Source: Myxococcus guangdongensis
GTDB lineage: Bacteria > Myxococcota > Myxococcia > Myxococcales > Myxococcaceae
Reading direction: 5' to 3'
NCBI RefSeq assembly: GCF_024198255.1
Contig: NZ_JAJVKW010000016.1
Location: 179,434 to 243,433, forward strand
DNA length: 64,000 bases
The notes below the pieces were generated by a model. That model made no database searches. It worked only from the letters and a program-made list of their open reading frames with translations, and was not told the DNA's origin. Position numbers and translations under genes: made by a program. Shown here piece by piece: positions 17,939-27,819 of this stretch (positions are counted from its first letter, which is position 1; the number at the start of each line of letters is the position of its first letter).

Positions 17939-18097
17939 ATGCGCGGTGTCATCACCCTGCGAGACGTGGTGTCCAACCTGGGCGTGGTGCTCCGCGAGTT
18001 CGGGGCCCTGTGTGTCGTCCGCTGCGTGGTCGCGTCGCTGTGTCGTCAGCGGACGACCTTCCTGGAAATCGCCGTGCGCTGCTCCAAGCGCACCTGA
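17939..18097 (+). CDS. Small hypothetical protein, 52 residues
   Basis: Short frame starting at the ATG at 17939 with a GGGAG ribosome site about 5-9 bases upstream. It encodes a 52-residue, Val- and Arg-rich peptide (MRGVITLRDVVSNLGVVLRE and so on) with three cysteines and a moderately hydrophobic middle (GALCVVRCVVASLC). It fills most of the gap between mutL and the outer membrane protein gene and ends 18 bases before the latter, so the two may be co-transcribed. No family is recognised. It could be a real small protein or a chance frame. Confidence 0.45.
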   Translation: MRGVITLRDVVSNLGVVLREFGALCVVRCVVASLCRQRTTFLEIAVRCSKRT

Positions 18098-18115
18098 CCT
18101 TCGCCTCCGAGTCCG

Positions 18116-18844
18116 ATGCTCCGTCGCCTCCTGCCGCCCCTCGTCCTGCTCTTCGCCACTCCCGCCGTCGCCCAGGACGGGGAGGACCCCATCCCCGCGT
18201 CGCTGGACGGCGTGGGGCGCATCACCGTGCAGGGGGGCTGGCGCGTCACCTCCAACGAGACGCTCTACAAGACCTGGTACTCCGTCGAGGCGAACAAGGG
18301 CCTGGCCCGGGCACGTGAGACGGACGGCGGTCCGCTCGGCGTGGCGACCTTCGCCTACTCCATCTCGGACCTGGTGGAGGTGGGCATCGACCTCTTCTTC
18401 ACCGGCTCCAAGCTCTACCTCACCAGCCCCGGCCTGGAGGGCGGCGCGCCCATGGAGCGCAGCCTGGAGACGCTGGGCTACGGGGCGCTGGTGGGCGTGC
18501 GCTTCCAGACGGTGCTCCCGGAGATCGGCCCGTATGGGCTGGTGCCCTTCGCGGGGCTCGCCACGGGGCCGGCCATCTCCAGCTCCAAGCTGTCCGGAGA
18601 GAAGCTGCAGGACAAGACCACCCAGGCCTGGGCGGGCTCGCTGGGGGCGACCTGGCGGCTGTCTCCCCGGTGGGGGCTTTCCGCCGAGTACCGTTTCATG
18701 TTCCTTCGTGGGCCGGTGGGACCCGCGCTGAACGACAGCGACAAGCGCATCGCCTCGTTCAGCCTGGGCGGCAGCTGGATGTCCCTGGGCGTGACGTACA
18801 CTTTTCCGCCCGAGCCATCCCGCTCGTTCCCCGGCGGCCTGTAG
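18116..18844 (+). CDS. Putative outer membrane beta-barrel protein
   Basis: 242-residue exported protein: signal peptide MLRRLLPPLVLLFATPAVAQ, then a chain of amphipathic strands (GRITVQGGWRVTS, VATFAYSISDLVEVGIDLFF, GALVGVRFQTVL, GSLGATWRLSPRWGLSAEYRFMFL, SFSLGGSWMSLGVTYTF). The near-terminal strand ends in alternating aromatic and hydrophobic residues, as in small 8-strand OmpA/OmpW-like barrels, although a short proline-rich tail follows it. No specific substrate or ligand is suggested by the sequence. It follows the 52-residue frame closely. Assignment to a barrel rests on strand pattern and export signal alone. Confidence 0.75.
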   Translation: MLRRLLPPLVLLFATPAVAQDGEDPIPASLDGVGRITVQGGWRVTSNETLYKTWYSVEANKGLARARETDGGPLGVATFAYSISDLVEVGIDLFFTGSKLYLTSPGLEGGAPMERSLETLGYGALVGVRFQTVLPEIGPYGLVPFAGLATGPAISSSKLSGEKLQDKTTQAWAGSLGATWRLSPRWGLSAEYRFMFLRGPVGPALNDSDKRIASFSLGGSWMSLGVTYTFPPEPSRSFPGGL

Positions 18845-18890
18845 CCCGAGCAGGCATGCGCCGAGCAGGTTGAACGCTTCCGGAAATGCG

Positions 18891-18913
18891 GCGGAACTCT
18901 TGCGGTGTTCCGC
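18891..18913. promoter_or_regulatory. Inverted repeat upstream of the TPR gene
   Basis: Perfect 7-bp inverted repeat GCGGAAC (18891-18897) and GTTCCGC (18907-18913) with a 9-base spacer. It is flanked by further TTCCGGAA and TGCGGAA copies of the same core, so GGAA/TTCC half-sites recur four times between 18878 and 18920. It lies about 85 bases before the downstream start. It could be a repressor or activator site, or the terminator of the barrel gene. Confidence 0.45.
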
Positions 18914-18998
18914 TGCGGAAATTGTCGCCGTATGACCGGGAGAACTCCTTACGATGCGTGAGTCGGCCGAGATCGTTACCGGGCCCAGGAAGATGTCC

Positions 18999-19967
18999 AT
19001 GCCAGAGCAGGCGAAGACCGAGATTGATAAGGAATTGGCGGACCTCCGCCGAGAAGTCGTCGAGGCCCGCAACCTCGTCATCAAGAGTGACAACCTGCTG
19101 AAGAACCTCCACGCGGAGGTCAAGGCGGTAGGCAAGCGTCACGAGGACTTCCAGAAGCGTCAGTGGATTTCTTCCGCGGCGGCGTATGTGCTGTTCGCCG
19201 TCATCGCGGTGGGCGCGGCGGTGATGATCACCAGCGCCCGCTCCTCCAGCGCCACCAATGAGCGCGAGCGACTGGAGAAGATGGTGGCGGACCTGACGGG
19301 CCAGCTGGAGAAGCAGCGCGCGGACACGTCCTCGCACCAGACGGCCCAGCGGGGCGCCGCGGAGGTCTACAAGATGATGACCTCGCTGCCCGGCGACGAG
19401 CGGCTCAAGGGCATCGACGCGCTGATGAAGCTGGACACCTCGCGGCTGAGCTCGCTGGAGCGTCAGGCGCTGAACGACCGGGCCACGTCCCTGCGTCGTG
19501 AGACGGGCGACGCCGCCTTCGAGCGCGGGAAGATCGCCTTCCGCAAGAACGAGATGGACCAGGTCGTCTCGGAGATGGAGCGCTTCCTGGCCATGAACCC
19601 TCCGAACGAGCAGGCGCTGGACGCGTCGTTCTTCCTGGGCACGGCCTACAACCAGCTGCGCAAGCACGACAAGGCCGTCCCGCTGCTGGCGCGCTTCGTG
19701 GAGGGAGATCGCACCTCCAAGACGCGCGACTACGCCATGCTGCTGCTGGCCCAGTCGTACCAGGAGGTCGGGCAGATGGAGAAGGCGCTGGAGACGGCGC
19801 GTGACGCCGCGGGCAGCTACCTCAACAGCCAGTACCAGCAGCAGTTCCGCAGCCGCATCGCCATGGTGAAGCGCGCCATGAGCGGCAACACGGAGGCCGC
19901 CGGTCCGCCTCCGGCCGCCCCCGCCGCGGCGCCCGCCCAGCAGGTGGCGAGCCCCGCCGGTCAGTAG
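18999..19967 (+). CDS. Membrane-anchored coiled-coil TPR protein
   Basis: I chose the ATG at 18999 (322 residues, MPEQAKTEIDKELADLRREV) because an AGGAAG site lies 7-12 bases before it; the ATGs at 18954 and 18993 are alternatives. Order: an N-terminal coiled coil (about 5-50), a single transmembrane helix (SAAAYVLFAVIAVGAAVMI, about 55-75), a second coiled coil (about 82-110), and a C-terminal TPR array (about 165-285: AFERGKIAFRKNEMDQVVSEM, FFLGTAYNQLRKHDKAVPLL, LLAQSYQEVGQMEKALETA). A Pro/Ala-rich tail ends the protein. It has the build of a scaffold that faces the periplasm or cytoplasm. The next gene, about 90 bases on, is another one-helix membrane protein. Function unknown. Confidence 0.8.
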   Translation: MPEQAKTEIDKELADLRREVVEARNLVIKSDNLLKNLHAEVKAVGKRHEDFQKRQWISSAAAYVLFAVIAVGAAVMITSARSSSATNERERLEKMVADLTGQLEKQRADTSSHQTAQRGAAEVYKMMTSLPGDERLKGIDALMKLDTSRLSSLERQALNDRATSLRRETGDAAFERGKIAFRKNEMDQVVSEMERFLAMNPPNEQALDASFFLGTAYNQLRKHDKAVPLLARFVEGDRTSKTRDYAMLLLAQSYQEVGQMEKALETARDAAGSYLNSQYQQQFRSRIAMVKRAMSGNTEAAGPPPAAPAAAPAQQVASPAGQ

Positions 19968-20054
19968 TCCAGGCCGTCCCCCCGCCCGCCCGCCGGGTGG
20001 GGAAACCACGGAAGCGTTGCCACGCGGGGTCCACGGTCGTAAGACCTGGACCCC

Positions 20055-20570
20055 GTGTCCGCTCCCGACCCCCGCAAAGACCCTCGCTTCCGCCGCTACC
20101 GTGGTGCCGCGTATGGGCTCTACATCGCGCTCACGTCGCTGTTCTCGGTGTGGATCATCGTGAACGTGAGCCGCTCGGTGGCGGCCATGACGCCGGAGAA
20201 GCTGCCGCCCGCCTCCGTGACGCTCGGCTTCCCGGAGTGTCTGGCCGGTGCCCGCGCGCTGTGGGACGAGCTGGAGCTGGGCCGCGAGAAGCTGGTGCGC
20301 GTGTCCCCCGCGCGCGACGTGGACCAGGAATGGATGCGCTTTCGCACCGAGTGGCTGACGCGGCTGCGGGAGCGTGAGTCCCAGTGTGACTTGCAGACGC
20401 GCGAGCGCGCCCCGCTGCGCACCGTGTACCGCCGGCTGGAGGCGGTGCTGGACCTCTACACCACGCACGCGGTGCAGTACGCGGACGAGGTGGGCGGCAC
20501 GGTGGACTCGTTCCACGCGGCCTTCAAGGCGGCGAGCGCCAGCCCGGCGGCGAAGCCCTCGGCGCCCTGA
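20055..20570 (+). CDS. Single-pass membrane hypothetical protein
   Basis: 171 residues from a GTG start. It has one transmembrane helix near the N-terminus (GLYIALTSLFSVWIIVNV, about 21-38) preceded by basic residues, so the remaining 130 residues should lie outside the cytoplasm. That part is mostly helical and charged (ALWDELELGREKLVRVS, WLTRLRERESQCDLQTRERAPLRTVYRRLEAVLDLY), with two cysteines. No family is recognised. It follows the TPR protein on the same strand and converges with the lipoprotein gene five bases on. The two membrane proteins may act together. Confidence 0.7.
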   Translation: MSAPDPRKDPRFRRYRGAAYGLYIALTSLFSVWIIVNVSRSVAAMTPEKLPPASVTLGFPECLAGARALWDELELGREKLVRVSPARDVDQEWMRFRTEWLTRLRERESQCDLQTRERAPLRTVYRRLEAVLDLYTTHAVQYADEVGGTVDSFHAAFKAASASPAAKPSAP

Positions 20571-20575
20571 GCGCT

Positions 20576-22207
20576 TCAGCGGATGGGCAAGAGGGCCGTG
20601 TAGCGGCCCAGCGTGTCCGTCACGGACTGGGCCAGCAGCACGGAGGAGGGGCGGCCCTCCACGTTCACCACCCGATAGAAGCGGATGGACGCGAAGGCCA
20701 GCCCCGGGGGCACGCCGGGCTCACGCGCGAAGGACAGCGCGCGTCCGCGCAGCGTGCGCCCGCGCTGGAGGGAGAAGGTGGGCACCGCCTGCGCGACGCC
20801 GTCGATTCCGGGCACCACCGAGACGAAGCGGCTGATGCGCGGCAGGTTCTCGCCGGGCACCGCGTCCAGCCGGTACAGCGCCGGGTCCAACCTGAGCGTG
20901 TATTCGCCGTTGCCGTCGGTGATCGTCTCCGTGGCCAGGTCGGGCGGCAGGCGCCGCCCCGGGACGGTGTCCACGGGCTCCACCACCAAGCGCACGCCGG
21001 CCGCGGGCGTCGCGTCGTCGGGCAGCCGCAGCAGGCCGCGCACCACGCGTCGCTCGGCGCAGACCACGTCCGGCAGCACCGTGTCCGTGCGCGGCACCAC
21101 CGCGTTGGTGAGGGTGAGCCCGGCGGCGGAGCCGGGCGGCGGCACCACCACCAGCTCCAGCGGCGTCTCGGCGGGGCTGGGCAGTGAGCGCAGCTCGAAG
21201 CGGCCCTCCAGGTCCGTGGTGGCGAGGGGGCTCGCGAAGGTGCCGCCCCCGCTCACGCGCCCCTGGAGCGACACCGTGGCGGAGGCGACGGGGCGGCCAT
21301 CGAGCGCCACCACGCGGCCCGTCACGAGTACCGGCGCGCCGAAGTCTCCCAGCTCCAGCTCCACCGGGGCCGTCAGGTCCACGGGGAAGGTCTGCTGGGG
21401 GATGAGCGCGTCGTCGTGGAGGGCCGTCACCCGGAGGAGCACGGTGCTGGCGGTCGCGGCCTCGGGGGCCAGCGCCAGCGAGAACGCGCCCGTGGCGGCC
21501 GTCACGGGGATGCGCTGGGAGAGCGGACGCAGCTGGGCGTCCAGGGCCTCCACCGCGAGCCCGGAGGGCACGGCGGCGCCGTCATGGAGCGTCACCTGGC
21601 CCTGCACCCGCACGACGGCGGCGGGGGCGGGGAGCAGCCACTGCATCGCGAGCGTCTCGCCCGGGGACACGGTGCCGGTGCTCGTCGCCGGCGGGACGTC
21701 CGGGTCCTCGGCCACCAGCGTCACCGCGTACTGGCCGCTGGCGACGGGGAGCGCCCACTGGCCGTTGTCGGGCACGATCAACGCCTGGTGGTAGCGGGCC
21801 ACGCCCGGGATGAGGGCGCTGGTGCCGATGGCGCGCACGAAGAGCGGATCCGAATAGGGGCGGGTGGCGGTGCTGGACGGCGTGGGCGGCGTCACCGTGG
21901 AGCGCGTCACCAGGCCCCGCACGGACGCCTCGCCGAAGAGCTGCAGGTTCTGCTCGGCGCGAAGGCGCCCCACCGGGAAGTCCTGGGCGTACAGGCCCAG
22001 CGCCGGGTTGGGCGTCACCTCCACCACGATGTCCTGGCCCGGGTCTCCACAGCCGTCGACGAAGCAGGTCTCGTTGGCGGAGCAGTCCGCGTCGGAGGTG
22101 CAGACCAGGAGCGAGTCCGCGGGGGGCTCCTCCAACAGGGCGCAGCGGGTGTTGCCGGCCAGCAGCACCAGCGCGGCCAGGAGCCGTCGGGCGGGAGCGC
22201 CGCTCAT
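20576..22207 (-). CDS. Exported protein with repeated Ig-like regulatory domains
   Basis: 543 residues with an N-terminal export signal (MSGAPARRLLAALVLLAGN) followed by a Cys-rich knot (CTSDADCSANETCFVDGCGDPG). The cysteine near 22 (NTRC) does not fit a lipobox well, so lipidation is uncertain. Three or four carboxypeptidase-regulatory or Ig-like beta domains follow: about 190-270 (VRVQGQVTLHDGAAVPSGLAVEAL), 285-350 (VTGRVVALDGRPVASATVSLQG, DLEGRFELRSL) and 385-480 (VRGLLRLPDDATPAAGVRLVVE, TDGNGEYTLRLDP). These folds usually occur in surface or adhesion proteins. It is the last gene of the pfk-pkn4 operon, overlapping the gene upstream by four bases. Confidence 0.82.
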   Translation of the reverse strand: MSGAPARRLLAALVLLAGNTRCALLEEPPADSLLVCTSDADCSANETCFVDGCGDPGQDIVVEVTPNPALGLYAQDFPVGRLRAEQNLQLFGEASVRGLVTRSTVTPPTPSSTATRPYSDPLFVRAIGTSALIPGVARYHQALIVPDNGQWALPVASGQYAVTLVAEDPDVPPATSTGTVSPGETLAMQWLLPAPAAVVRVQGQVTLHDGAAVPSGLAVEALDAQLRPLSQRIPVTAATGAFSLALAPEAATASTVLLRVTALHDDALIPQQTFPVDLTAPVELELGDFGAPVLVTGRVVALDGRPVASATVSLQGRVSGGGTFASPLATTDLEGRFELRSLPSPAETPLELVVVPPPGSAAGLTLTNAVVPRTDTVLPDVVCAERRVVRGLLRLPDDATPAAGVRLVVEPVDTVPGRRLPPDLATETITDGNGEYTLRLDPALYRLDAVPGENLPRISRFVSVVPGIDGVAQAVPTFSLQRGRTLRGRALSFAREPGVPPGLAFASIRFYRVVNVEGRPSSVLLAQSVTDTLGRYTALLPIR

Positions 22208-22794
22208 CGGCAGTCTCCCTGCACCGTGTTCACCACCCAGGTGTAGCTGATGACGAAGCCCGGGTCGATGATGGTGCCGCCGTCGGGCAGGTTCACCACG
22301 CGCGACTCGGGCTGTCGGTCCGTCAGCTCCGCGTCGCTCACCAGGGCCTCCACCAGGTGCTGGCCCGGCGCGCTCAGCTCCGAGTTCGCGGACGCCAGGT
22401 TGATGCGCAGCGTGCCGCGGTCCGGCCGGCGCGCCTCGCCGTTGTTGGTGAGGGCGATCTCCCGGTAGGGCCCGCGCGGGTCCTGCGGGTTGTAGTCGAT
22501 GAACCAGTGCACCTTGATGCGGTCATCGACGTCCGGGTCCTCGACGGCGACCTCGAACGTCAGCTCGCAGCGCGTGGCGCCGAAGTCCCGGATGATGCGC
22601 TCCTGGGGCAGCACCAGCGTCTCGATGATGCGCGGCGAGCGGTTCATGAACCGCGGCACGTCGTCGAGCAGGGTGTCGTCCTGGGGCAACAGACAGCCGA
22701 CGAGCAGCAGGCCCAGGGCCGAGGCCAGGACACACATCGCCCGTCCCTGTCCGGGAGGCCTGTCCCTGGGTGCTCGCGCCGTCGTCGAATCCAT
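22204..22794 (-). CDS. Putative lipoprotein
   Basis: 196 residues. The N-terminus has a basic stretch, then a hydrophobic core and lipobox (ALGLLLVGC, Cys34). An in-frame ATG at 22737 would shorten the leader but leave it without positive charge, so I keep 22794. The mature part is beta-rich with PRIIETLVLPQERIIRDFG, ELTFEVAVEDPDVDDRIKVHWFID and a conserved-looking DPGFVISYTWVVN near the end. This resembles an Ig-like or cadherin-like fold. Two cysteines (in TRCELTF and QGDCR) may pair. It lies 22 bases after the sigma-54 activator gene and overlaps the next gene by four bases, so it belongs to the operon. Function unknown. Confidence 0.72.
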   Translation of the reverse strand: MDSTTARAPRDRPPGQGRAMCVLASALGLLLVGCLLPQDDTLLDDVPRFMNRSPRIIETLVLPQERIIRDFGATRCELTFEVAVEDPDVDDRIKVHWFIDYNPQDPRGPYREIALTNNGEARRPDRGTLRINLASANSELSAPGQHLVEALVSDAELTDRQPESRVVNLPDGGTIIDPGFVISYTWVVNTVQGDCR

Positions 22795-22816
22795 CAGCCG
22801 TGTGTCCGGGGCCGCC

Positions 22817-24715
<1,899 letters not shown>

Positions 24716-24745
24716 AGGGCTTCACATACCTGGAGGTTGAGGGGC

Positions 24746-25759
24746 TCAGAAGGTGAGGGAGAGGGCGACGCCGCCGCCCCCGGAGGTGGGGTACACGCCC
24801 ACGCGCGCGGTGGTGCGCGGCGACGTGGCGCGGGGAGTCAGGACCTCGGAGCGCGGCGTGTTCCGCGCCGGCAGCTCGCGCGTCTCCACGGTGGTGCGCA
24901 CCACCTGGTCCTCGTGGTGGTACAGCGCGTCCACCACGCCCAGCGCGTAGATGGTGTAGAAGCCCGCGGCCGAGGCCAGCTTGAGCAGCTGCCAGGTGTC
25001 GCGCTGGCGCTCGCGGCTGGTGGGGATGAAGCGGATGGTGATGGAGGCCCGACCATCGTCGTCGAGCACGTTGTCCAGCTCCAGCGTGCGCTCCTCGAAG
25101 AGCGACTCGTAGGCGAAGTAGGAGATGATGCTCGTCACCGCGAGCACACCCTCGGTGGCGGCGAAGACGATGCCCAGGCTGTTGCGGCCCTGTTGGAACT
25201 GGCCCGCGCCGAACGGGACGAAGTTGACCAGGAAGTTGCGCTTCTCCACGGTGCGCACGTTGACCTGGCTGGCCAGCTCCTCGGCGCGGCGGCGCAGCAC
25301 CTCGGCCTCCACGCGCTCGCGCTCCCGGCGCTCGGTCTCCGCCTTCTCGCGCTCCTGGCGCAGCCGGCGCTCCTGACGCAGGAACTCCAGCTCGTTGGTC
25401 ATGTCGTCCTTGATGCCCTCCAGGAAGGCCACCGCGGGGGGCGGGACGACGAACGGGTCCAGGCTGAAGTCGGGGTCCAACCGGAGCAGGGCGCGCAGGT
25501 GGCGCGAGGCCTCCTCGGTGCGGCCCAGGTTGAACGCGGCCAAGCCCGCGAGCTTGTGCAGCTCCACCAGCTCGTCCTCGCCCAGCCCGCCCCGGTCGAT
25601 GCGCGCGCCGGCGCGGTCCACGACCTCGGCGTACTTGCCGTACTCGAAGCTGGCGCGCAGGGCCGTCACCTCCGGGTCGCCGGTGTCCTCCTGCGCGAGC
25701 GAGGCGACTGGCGTCCACAGCACCAGCCAGAGCGAGATGAGCGCGAGCCCACGGTTCAT
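24746..25759 (-). CDS. Exported TPR/coiled-coil protein with membrane segments
   Basis: 337 residues with a signal peptide (MNRGLALISLWLVLWTPVASLAQ). The N-terminal half is helical with TPR-like pairs (FEYGKYAEVVDRAGARI, LAAFNLGRTEEASRHLRALLRLDPDF). A charged coiled coil follows (about 125-170, RQERRLRQEREKAETERRERERVEAEV). The C-terminal half has a motif found in small bacterial outer-membrane or DUF5683-like proteins (FLVNFVPFGAGQFQQGRNSLG) and two hydrophobic stretches (VFAATEGVLAVTSIISYFAY, LASAAGFYTIYALGVVDAL). Its ATG overlaps the pkn4 stop by four bases, so it is translationally coupled to the kinase. Possible role as an envelope partner of Pkn4, by inference from position only. Confidence 0.8.
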   Translation of the reverse strand: MNRGLALISLWLVLWTPVASLAQEDTGDPEVTALRASFEYGKYAEVVDRAGARIDRGGLGEDELVELHKLAGLAAFNLGRTEEASRHLRALLRLDPDFSLDPFVVPPPAVAFLEGIKDDMTNELEFLRQERRLRQEREKAETERRERERVEAEVLRRRAEELASQVNVRTVEKRNFLVNFVPFGAGQFQQGRNSLGIVFAATEGVLAVTSIISYFAYESLFEERTLELDNVLDDDGRASITIRFIPTSRERQRDTWQLLKLASAAGFYTIYALGVVDALYHHEDQVVRTTVETRELPARNTPRSEVLTPRATSPRTTARVGVYPTSGGGGVALSLTF

Positions 25760-27786
25760 TCGGGGGACAGGCTCCCGGCCACGAGCGTCGGCTCTCCCGG
25801 GCGCAGTTGCACGACGCGGCGCTCCGTCTTGTAGCCGGGGTGGGAGATCTCCACCGCGACGGTGTGGAGGAACCCCGCGGGGCCGCGCGGCGCGCGAATC
25901 TCGAACGGGTGCTGGATGCTGTCTCGCGCGGTGCGCACCTGGTCGCCCACGCGCACGGTGGCCTCGGCGGGCGTGTACTCGAGCGAGAGCGGTGACGGCT
26001 TGGGCTGGGCGCCCAGGTGGAAGCGGTTCTCGCCTTCGGACAGGACCTCGATGTCCTCCTTCACGTCCAGGCAGTAGTCGCAGGAGATGGTGACGGTGTG
26101 GCGCCCCGGAGGCAGCTCCACGTCGTGCTTCGACAGGGCCTGGGCGCTCGGCGAGCCGTCGCCCACGCGGATGATGCCGAAGGGGCGCACGAGGATGGTG
26201 GCGACGACCTTCTTCGACCCGGGCTGCCGTCCGGCGACGCGCTCCTCACCGGGGCCGCCCACCGCGCGCGCGTCGTCCACGGCGCGGGTGCCGCCCACCG
26301 CGCGAGGGCCTCCCGTACGTGGGGAGGGGCCACCGGGCGCCGGAGACAAGGGGGCGACGCGGGAGCCCGAGGGCTCGGTGAGCTGGGTCTTCGACGCAAC
26401 ACCGCGCGAGTTCTCGGGTCGGCCTGTCAGCGGCTCGACCCGCGGGCCGGGGTTCAGGCTCGAGTCTGGCGGCGTGGCCCTCGAACCGGACACGTCAGTG
26501 GAGGAGAGCGCCTTGCCGCCCTGTCCGCCGAGCATGTTCGAGAGCAGGGAGCCGCTCTGCTCGTTGCCTCCAGACGTCATGGAGGGGAGCGTGGAGGGGG
26601 TGCTCGCCTCGGGCGGATGGGACGCGGCGTCGGCGGGTGCGTGGTAGAGCTTGTAGCCGCCGATGCTCACGGCCGTGAGGGACGCGAGCCCCACCGCGAG
26701 CCGGATGCCGCGCCGTCGCCACTTCCGCGCGCGCTGCGCCCGCTGGATGCCCTTGAGCAGCCCGAGCGCCCGCGCGTTCTGCGCGTCCAGCGCCAGCACC
26801 TGGTTGAGGCAGCCGAGCGCGCGCGGCGTGCGCTTCTCCGCGAGCAGCCGCTCACCGCGCTCCAGCAGCGACGCGACGATGCGCTGGCGCGCGAGCTTCC
26901 GGTACGACGGCGGGTCGGCGAAGAACGACACCAGCTCCTCGCCCACGCGCGCGAAGCCCAGGCCCGCCAGATAATCCGCGAGCGCGTCGCGCAGCTTGCC
27001 GGCGTCCGGGTAGCGCTGCTGGGGATCTCTCTGCAGACAGCGCGCGCAGATGTCCGCCAGCTCATCCGACAGACAGGGGACGCGGCGGCGCGGGTCCTCG
27101 TAGTCGCCGTCGAGGATGCGCTTGAGCGTGGCGGTGGTGTTGGGCGCGGAGAAGGGCAGCCGGCCCGTCATGGCCGCGTAGAACATGATGCCCACGCTGA
27201 AGACGTCCGCCTCGGGGCCGGCCTCCAGCCCCTCGATGATCTCGGGGGACATGTGCGCGGGCGAGCCCACGAGCGTGCCCGTCACCGTCATCCGCTCCTC
27301 GATGTCGAGCAGCCGGGCGATGCCGAAGTCCATGAGCTTGAGGATGCCGTCCTCGCGCACCATGACGTTCTCGGGCTTCAAGTCGCGGTGGATGACGCCC
27401 GCCTCGTGGGCATGCGCGAGCGCCGCGGCCAGCTCGTGGATGACCATGGCCGCCAGCTCCGGCGGATCCAACGGCCCCTCGTCGAGCACCGTCTTGAGCG
27501 TCTGGCCGCGGATGTACTCGGTGACGATGAACGCGTCCTGCGCGTCCGCGGCGGAGAAGTCGAACACCTCGAGGATGTTGGGGTGGTGCAGCTTGGCCAC
27601 CGCGCGAGCCTCGCGCGCGAGCCTCCGCCGCGACTCGTCCTTGCCCGCCAGATGGGGGTGCAGCACCTTCACGGCCACTTCACGATCCAGGGCGGTGTCG
27701 AGCCCTTTGTACACGACGCTCATGCCCCCCGAGCCGAGCTGCTCGAGGATGCGATAGCGACCGATATGGCGGCCGACGAGCGTCAT
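25756..27786 (-). CDS. pkn4: Ser/Thr protein kinase Pkn4
   Basis: 676-residue Hanks-type kinase. Kinase domain (about 10-270): P-loop LGSGGMSVVYKG, VAVKVL with the ATP lysine, HRDLKPENVM, DFGIAR, and an activation segment ending MSPEIIEG. A helical region follows, then one transmembrane helix (LAVGLASLTAVSIGGYKLY, about 360-378), a Pro/Gly/Ser-rich linker and a C-terminal PEGA-like beta region (LEYTPAEATVRVGDQVRTA, ISHPGYKTERRVVQLRPGE). Named because it lies 33 bases after a phosphofructokinase gene in the same orientation, as in the Myxococcus xanthus pfk-pkn4 operon, where Pkn4 phosphorylates and activates the enzyme. Membrane attachment with the kinase in the cytoplasm is predicted. Confidence 0.9.
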   Translation of the reverse strand: MTLVGRHIGRYRILEQLGSGGMSVVYKGLDTALDREVAVKVLHPHLAGKDESRRRLAREARAVAKLHHPNILEVFDFSAADAQDAFIVTEYIRGQTLKTVLDEGPLDPPELAAMVIHELAAALAHAHEAGVIHRDLKPENVMVREDGILKLMDFGIARLLDIEERMTVTGTLVGSPAHMSPEIIEGLEAGPEADVFSVGIMFYAAMTGRLPFSAPNTTATLKRILDGDYEDPRRRVPCLSDELADICARCLQRDPQQRYPDAGKLRDALADYLAGLGFARVGEELVSFFADPPSYRKLARQRIVASLLERGERLLAEKRTPRALGCLNQVLALDAQNARALGLLKGIQRAQRARKWRRRGIRLAVGLASLTAVSIGGYKLYHAPADAASHPPEASTPSTLPSMTSGGNEQSGSLLSNMLGGQGGKALSSTDVSGSRATPPDSSLNPGPRVEPLTGRPENSRGVASKTQLTEPSGSRVAPLSPAPGGPSPRTGGPRAVGGTRAVDDARAVGGPGEERVAGRQPGSKKVVATILVRPFGIIRVGDGSPSAQALSKHDVELPPGRHTVTISCDYCLDVKEDIEVLSEGENRFHLGAQPKPSPLSLEYTPAEATVRVGDQVRTARDSIQHPFEIRAPRGPAGFLHTVAVEISHPGYKTERRVVQLRPGEPTLVAGSLSPE

Positions 27787-27819
27787 GACGTGTGCGGCGA
27801 AAAGTGCCTTCCCCCTCCC

